From positions 1-8,524 of the forward strand of contig JANMDU010000069.1 in NCBI GenBank assembly GCA_031376455.1: 8,524 bases of DNA, written 5' to 3'. The notes beneath the pieces were generated by a model. The model made no database searches, had not been told where the DNA came from, and saw only the letters and a list, made by a program, of their open reading frames with translations. Of this stretch, positions 6,192-8,524 are shown one piece after another. The position numbers were made by a program, and so were the translations under genes. This stretch comes from JANMDU01 sp031376455. Lineage in GTDB: Bacteria > Pseudomonadota > Gammaproteobacteria > Burkholderiales > Burkholderiaceae_C. The number at the start of each line of letters is the position of its first letter. Position 1 is the stretch's first letter.

Positions 6192-7070
6192 ATGCGAATC
6201 ACAACAGTTATCAGCGTCGTATCCACGAAAGGTGGATCAGGAAAAACCACGACAGCCGCCAATTTGGGCGGCTTATACGCCGCACTAGGTCTAAAAGTTC
6301 TGCTCATCGACGCAGACATGCAGCCGTCACTCACAAAATACTACCCGACCCAACCACTTGCGTCGGGTTTGAATGAAGTTATCGCCCGTGGCGGACTGAT
6401 TCAAGATTCAGACATTACGCCCACACTGAGAGAAAACCTGTACATCGTTGCATCCAATATGGATGCTTCTGTACAGGCATATCTCAAAGACCGTGGTGAC
6501 AGTCTGCTCCTGTTAAAACGCACAGTCAGCCAGCCTATCATTCGCGATCAGTTCGATGTGGTCATCATCGACACGCAAGGCGCAAAAGGCGAGCTCCAGC
6601 GTACCGCAGCTATGGCTGCCGACATCATGCTGAGCCCGTTGAAGCCCGACATGATGAACTACAGTGAGTTCGTCACAGGCACGTTGGACATGCTAAACAG
6701 CATCAACGTGATGGCCGACATGGTGCCGTCCATGAAATCAGCACCGCTGTCTATTTATGTGAATTGCATGGAGCGCACCGTTGATGCGCGTGAAATCGAT
6801 AACCATGTCCGTGATCAATTCCGTACACGCCCCGGCGTTCGCTTGCTAGATACGAAGCTGCCTGATTCCACCGTGTACAAGCTGGCTCGAACTGCACAAG
6901 TGCCAGTTCATGAAATGGAAGGCACACGCCGCAACGGCGGGCCTGGCGCGTTTGAGCTCATGCACAACCTTGCTCACGAAATTCTTCCGCATCTCAAGGG
7001 CTTATGGGTCGGCGGGCAAGCGCCCGCTGAGCGCATCACAAACGATACCTCCAACGGAGGCGCGAAATGA
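6192..7070 (+). CDS. parA: ParA-family ATPase of ICE/genomic-island type
   Basis: A 292-residue cytoplasmic ATPase of the ParA/MinD superfamily. The deviant Walker A motif is KGGSGKTT (residues 13-20), with signature Lys13 and catalytic-loop Lys18. LLIDADMQPSL (37-47) is the A' region and VVIIDTQG (123-130, Asp127) the Walker B region. There is no N-terminal helix-turn-helix, unlike plasmid P1-type ParA. From memory, the phrases TTTAANLGGLYAALGLKVLLID, GLNEVIARGG and IIDTQGAKGEL are typical of the ParA/Soj near one end of ICEclc/PFGI-1/SPI-7-like elements, where it helps maintain the excised element. ATG 6192 was chosen for AAGGGG 9 bases upstream. A TTG at 6162 with AGGAG (6147-6151) would add ten residues before the conserved beta strand and is less likely. 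The stop overlaps the parB start (ATGA), so the two genes are probably translationally coupled. Confidence 0.92.
   Translation: MRITTVISVVSTKGGSGKTTTAANLGGLYAALGLKVLLIDADMQPSLTKYYPTQPLASGLNEVIARGGLIQDSDITPTLRENLYIVASNMDASVQAYLKDRGDSLLLLKRTVSQPIIRDQFDVVIIDTQGAKGELQRTAAMAADIMLSPLKPDMMNYSEFVTGTLDMLNSINVMADMVPSMKSAPLSIYVNCMERTVDAREIDNHVRDQFRTRPGVRLLDTKLPDSTVYKLARTAQVPVHEMEGTRRNGGPGAFELMHNLAHEILPHLKGLWVGGQAPAERITNDTSNGGAK
7056..7060 (+). promoter_or_regulatory. Ribosome binding site of parB
   Basis: GGAGG lies 6 bases before ATG 7067, within the last codons of parA. It is the strongest Shine-Dalgarno in the window, so parB should be translated well alongside parA. Confidence 0.7.
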
Positions 7071-8524
7071 CAGGCAAACGCCTTAATGCCGCTTATGTCA
7101 AAAACCTTCTCGCCGCTCAGATGACGAACAACGTACCCTCCCCTAATCCTTTGCCAGTCTCGCAGCCTGGCGAGTATGTCTCGGGAATGTCAGTTGTCAG
7201 GCTGAAGGTCACGGACGTGATGGCATACGAGCGCAACCCCCGCACGGTTAGCTCTGAAAAATACCAAGAGATTGAAGATTCAATCGCCGCGCGCGGGCTC
7301 GATCAGCAATTGAGCGTGACGCGTCGCCCTGACACTAAGCAGTACATCCTGTCGCGTGGCGGCAAGACACGACTGATGGCTTTGCAGACGTTGGTTTCAA
7401 AAGGCCGTGATGATCTGACCTATCTGGACTTCCTCATCACACCCTACAAGGGTGAAGCGGATCTGCTGACAGCACACCTTGTTGAAAACCTTGCCCGCGA
7501 GGGAATGACGTTCATGGACACGGCGCGTGGCTACATGAACCTCCGTGCTGAGTTGACGAAGGAGAGAGGCAAGGAAATTCCTTTGAGGGAGTTTTCAGAA
7601 ATTTGCATGGCCTTGGGACTTGATGCGAAACGTAGTTCGCTATCTATTTACGAGCTCGCGATTCAATTTTATGATGGGTATTGGTTCTCAGGACATGTTG
7701 GTTTTGGTGATGTTCGAGAACTACTGAGTCCTCATCGCACCAAGTTACTTTCTCTCACGAAAATACTTCAGAATTCGTCGTCGAAAGGTGGTTTCGATAA
7801 CGAATATCTGGCGGCTATTCGAGGCTTCTCGCAAGAAGAAAACTCTGTGTTTGATATCCTGCGTTTGATAGCGCACATTGATTCGTTTGTATGTTTTTTC
7901 TTCGATATGCCAGCAGACAAGCTGGCTGCTTACATTGCAATCTTGCAGGATCAGCCCGAACTCACGGCCACCGAATTAGAAGCAGCATATTCGCAAAGCA
8001 TTTTGATTGGTCAACCTACTGAATCTGCTGATTCGTCATCAGATGCGCATGACGCTGGTGACAATCAAGACGATGGCTATGAACGCGACGCGGACACGAA
8101 CAAGACGCAAGGATTCTCTACTGCTCGGGCTCAATCGTCTGACGGTTCAATGGCTGACATGCAACCCGGTACCGCGTACAGCGATGCCTTGCCCACAGGT
8201 GCAAAGTATGCGAGCAGTGACTCGCTGGTGATACAACCAAGGCCTGGAGAGACTGCTGGCGTGAAGCCAAAAGATGAAGGCGACTCCGCCAAAATAGATG
8301 ACAGTGGTAGTCAACCTCCACTTGCGGGAATGAGCCATCGTGAATCGGCTGCTGCCCAATTCGAATTGGCATTTAGCGACCTCGTCGATCAAGCTGGCAT
8401 CAGGGAGTGTTGCCTGATGGACTCTGAGGTCGAAGTGGGCTACAGCGTGACATTTCCTAAGAAACCTTTAGGAACTACTTCTTCCGATTTTGCGGTGCAA
8501 GCTTGGTGGTTCATTGCACATGCT
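7067..8524 (+). CDS. parB: ParB-family protein of ICE/genomic-island type, 3' truncated
   Basis: The frame is open from ATG 7067 to the window end (486 codons, no stop), so the C-terminus is missing. The N-terminal ParB/Spo0J nuclease-like (CTP-binding) domain covers about residues 43-160. It has YERNPR (54-59), EIEDSIAARGLDQQLSVTRR (68-87), RGGKTRLMAL (97-106, the box II position) and HLVENLAREGMTFMDTARGY (137-156, with the ENxxR motif). Box II reads GGKTR rather than the chromosomal GERR, as I recall for ICE ParB proteins. A helical region follows (about 170-310). Next is an acidic, low-complexity, probably disordered linker (about 317-415, rich in D, S, G and T), then the start of another folded segment (about 425 onward). 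It partners ParA; ICE homologues can be around 500-600 residues. Bases about 7590-7930 are visibly more AT-rich than either flank. Confidence 0.88.
   Translation, partial: MTGKRLNAAYVKNLLAAQMTNNVPSPNPLPVSQPGEYVSGMSVVRLKVTDVMAYERNPRTVSSEKYQEIEDSIAARGLDQQLSVTRRPDTKQYILSRGGKTRLMALQTLVSKGRDDLTYLDFLITPYKGEADLLTAHLVENLAREGMTFMDTARGYMNLRAELTKERGKEIPLREFSEICMALGLDAKRSSLSIYELAIQFYDGYWFSGHVGFGDVRELLSPHRTKLLSLTKILQNSSSKGGFDNEYLAAIRGFSQEENSVFDILRLIAHIDSFVCFFFDMPADKLAAYIAILQDQPELTATELEAAYSQSILIGQPTESADSSSDAHDAGDNQDDGYERDADTNKTQGFSTARAQSSDGSMADMQPGTAYSDALPTGAKYASSDSLVIQPRPGETAGVKPKDEGDSAKIDDSGSQPPLAGMSHRESAAAQFELAFSDLVDQAGIRECCLMDSEVEVGYSVTFPKKPLGTTSSDFAVQAWWFIAHA

Noticed and set aside
8118..8392. Small open frames on both strands over the parB linker
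   Set aside because: They overlap the continuous parB frame, whose linker codons create chance open frames.

Overview
The window looks like a moderate-GC betaproteobacterium, most likely Burkholderiales and perhaps Comamonadaceae-like. The reasons are the protein styles: a long MscS-type channel, an ECHDC3-type crotonase, a DUF11 surface protein, and ParA/ParB of the kind carried by integrative conjugative elements (ICEs) of the ICEclc/PFGI-1 group. This assignment rests on remembered family resemblance, not on a database search.

Left part (1-2436), ordinary chromosome. A leftward gene for an exported protein is cut by the window edge. It is divergent from a two-gene rightward unit made of a crotonase-fold protein and a multi-pass mechanosensitive channel, whose coding regions overlap by ATGA. 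The crotonase has the family's oxyanion-hole regions but lacks both glutamates used for hydration.

Middle (2437-6079). A 103-base gap rich in inverted repeats includes two mutually exclusive hairpins next to the start region. It leads into a 1076-residue secreted protein. That protein has a signal peptide, an N-terminal propeller-like domain, a DUF11 domain, three related Ig-like repeats each with one conserved cysteine pair, and two more DUF11-like domains. It has no visible surface anchor. A small DUF3253 gene lies tail to tail with it, 6 bases away.

Right part (6080-8524), probable start of an ICE or genomic island. A 112-base divergent region holds helically phased A-tracts and a tandem repeat at the ribosome binding site. 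It precedes parA and parB, which overlap by ATGA and read out of the window; parB is 3' truncated. ParA and ParB resemble the partition/maintenance pair at one end of ICEclc/PFGI-1-like elements, so an element boundary probably lies near 5771-6191. No tRNA gene or obvious attachment-site repeat is visible there.

No CRISPR array, rRNA, tRNA, insertion sequence or transposase was seen. Nothing here is a clear new defence or metabolic system. The points most worth following are the possible island junction, the hairpin leader, the cysteine-paired repeats and the mosaic composition of parB.
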